From Pyramidobacter sp. (lineage in GTDB: Bacteria > Synergistota > Synergistia > Synergistales > Dethiosulfovibrionaceae), in NCBI GenBank assembly GCA_016286835.1, contig JAEEUD010000018.1, positions 1-12,934 on the forward strand: DNA of 12,934 bases. Reading direction: 5' to 3'. Of this stretch, positions 12,343-12,934 are shown piece after piece (positions within the stretch are counted from its first letter, which is position 1; each line of letters starts with the position of its first letter). The position numbers and the translations under genes were made by a program. Below the pieces are notes generated by a model, which saw only the letters and a list, made by a program, of their open reading frames with translations, had not been told where the DNA came from and did no database searches.

Positions 12343-12934
12343 ATGAAACGTAGAGTAGCGATCACCGGGCTCGGCGTGGTCAGCCCTGTCGGTATAGGCA
12401 AGGATGATTACTGGCGCGCTCTTGAGGCCGGCCAGAACGGTATTGAACGTATCACCCAGTTTGACGCTTCCGATTACTCTGTGAAAATTGCGGGAGAGGT
12501 CCGTGATTTCGACCCCGCCCTTTACATGCCTAAAAAGGACGCCAAGCGCAGCGACCGTGTGATCCAGTTTTCCACGGCGGCCGCCACCCTGGCGATGGAA
12601 GATTCCCAACTTGATCCGGCCAGCGTCGATCCCTGGCGGTTCGGCGTGTATATGGGATCCGGCACAGGCGGATTGCATACCAGCTGTGACGGCTACGGCG
12701 ATCTGCTGAACAAGGGACCGCGCCACATCAGCCCGTTCGCCATCCCGATGATGATCAGCAACATGGTCTCGGCCTTCGTTGCCATCAAGTATGGCTGCAA
12801 GGGCCCCAACATGTGCCTCGTCACGGCCTGCGCCTCGTCGATCAACAGCATCGGCGAAGCCGGCTATGCCATTCAGCGCGGCGATGCCGACGTGATGCTG
12901 GCCGGCGGTGCTGAAGCCTGCGTCATGGGCCTGA
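12343..12934 (+). CDS. fabF: 3-oxoacyl-ACP synthase II, N-terminal part (3' end outside window)
   Basis: The first 197 codons of a beta-ketoacyl-ACP synthase that condenses malonyl-ACP with the growing acyl-ACP; the frame is still open at the window end. It begins MKRRVAITGLGVVSPVG, contains GVYMGSGTGG and ISPFAIPMMISNM, and has the nucleophile Cys163 in VTACASS, the same number as in E. coli FabF. The two histidines and the lysine of the active site lie beyond the window. The ATG at 12343 follows AAGGAGA (12329-12335) by seven bases. It comes 117 bases after acpP, the usual acpP-fabF order, but with a hairpin in between. FabF is favoured over FabB by this context and the NISxxG-type sequence around the start. 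Confidence 0.94.
   Translation, partial: MKRRVAITGLGVVSPVGIGKDDYWRALEAGQNGIERITQFDASDYSVKIAGEVRDFDPALYMPKKDAKRSDRVIQFSTAAATLAMEDSQLDPASVDPWRFGVYMGSGTGGLHTSCDGYGDLLNKGPRHISPFAIPMMISNMVSAFVAIKYGCKGPNMCLVTACASSINSIGEAGYAIQRGDADVMLAGGAEACVMGL

Noticed and set aside
12343..12350. A further ATGAAACG at the fabF start codon
   Set aside because: It encodes Met-Lys-Arg, a common protein start, and there is no dyad or second copy near it; treated as chance.
1..12934. tRNA or rRNA genes, CRISPR arrays, insertion sequences, prophage or integron parts
   Set aside because: None seen on either strand; no regularly spaced repeats, transposase motifs or tRNA-like cloverleaf found by reading.

Overview
The window is a GC-rich (roughly 60% by eye) bacterial chromosomal segment of mostly housekeeping genes. 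The gene set suggests a Gram-negative anaerobe of the phylum Synergistota (Pyramidobacter or a relative): a TrmB with a long C-terminal tail, FabK rather than FabI, a FapR repressor inside the fab cluster, and an rsmD-coaD / tmcAL / ackA / yceD-rpmF arrangement. This assignment is inferred from gene content and was not tested; a Firmicute with a similar layout cannot be excluded from this sequence alone.

Layout. (1) Positions 1-681 hold the 3' end of a CdaR/PucR-type regulator. Directly after it, iadA (isoaspartyl dipeptidase) has its own near-consensus sigma70-type promoter (711-739) and a strong terminator (1953-1996). (2) An extended -10 promoter (2044-2052) opens a tightly overlapping trio, trmB-rsmD-coaD: tRNA m7G46 methylation, 16S rRNA m2G966 methylation and coenzyme A synthesis. 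The coaD stop codon overlaps the stop of the convergent gene tmcAL (tRNA-Met ac4C synthesis from acetate and ATP). (3) tmcAL diverges from ackA (acetate kinase), which is followed closely by the DUF177 gene yceD and rpmF (ribosomal protein L32). A textbook bidirectional terminator (7382-7416) ends this unit. (4) A new promoter (7487-7515) followed by a FapR-box-like operator (7537-7555) starts fapR-plsX-fabK-fabD-fabG-acpP-fabF. This unit covers phospholipid initiation and fatty-acid chain building, and fabF is cut by the window end.

How the genes fit together. fapR, plsX, fabK, fabD, fabG, acpP and fabF form a self-regulated module: FapR is expected to sense malonyl-CoA or malonyl-ACP, FabD makes malonyl-ACP, FabF, FabG and FabK elongate and reduce, and PlsX passes acyl groups to phosphate for phospholipid synthesis. 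CoaD supplies the CoA from which the ACP prosthetic group derives. AckA and TmcAL share acetate and ATP chemistry.

No mobile element, CRISPR array, tRNA or clearly new system is visible. The most unusual points are changes in functional residues: the FapR arginine that contacts the malonyl group in Bacillus is aligned with Thr (Thr107), and the Asp of the TrmB FPDPW motif is Cys (Cys104). Also notable are an RsmD without its usual N-terminal segment, a set of ATGAAACG repeats around the trmB promoter, and several intercistronic hairpins in the fab operon.
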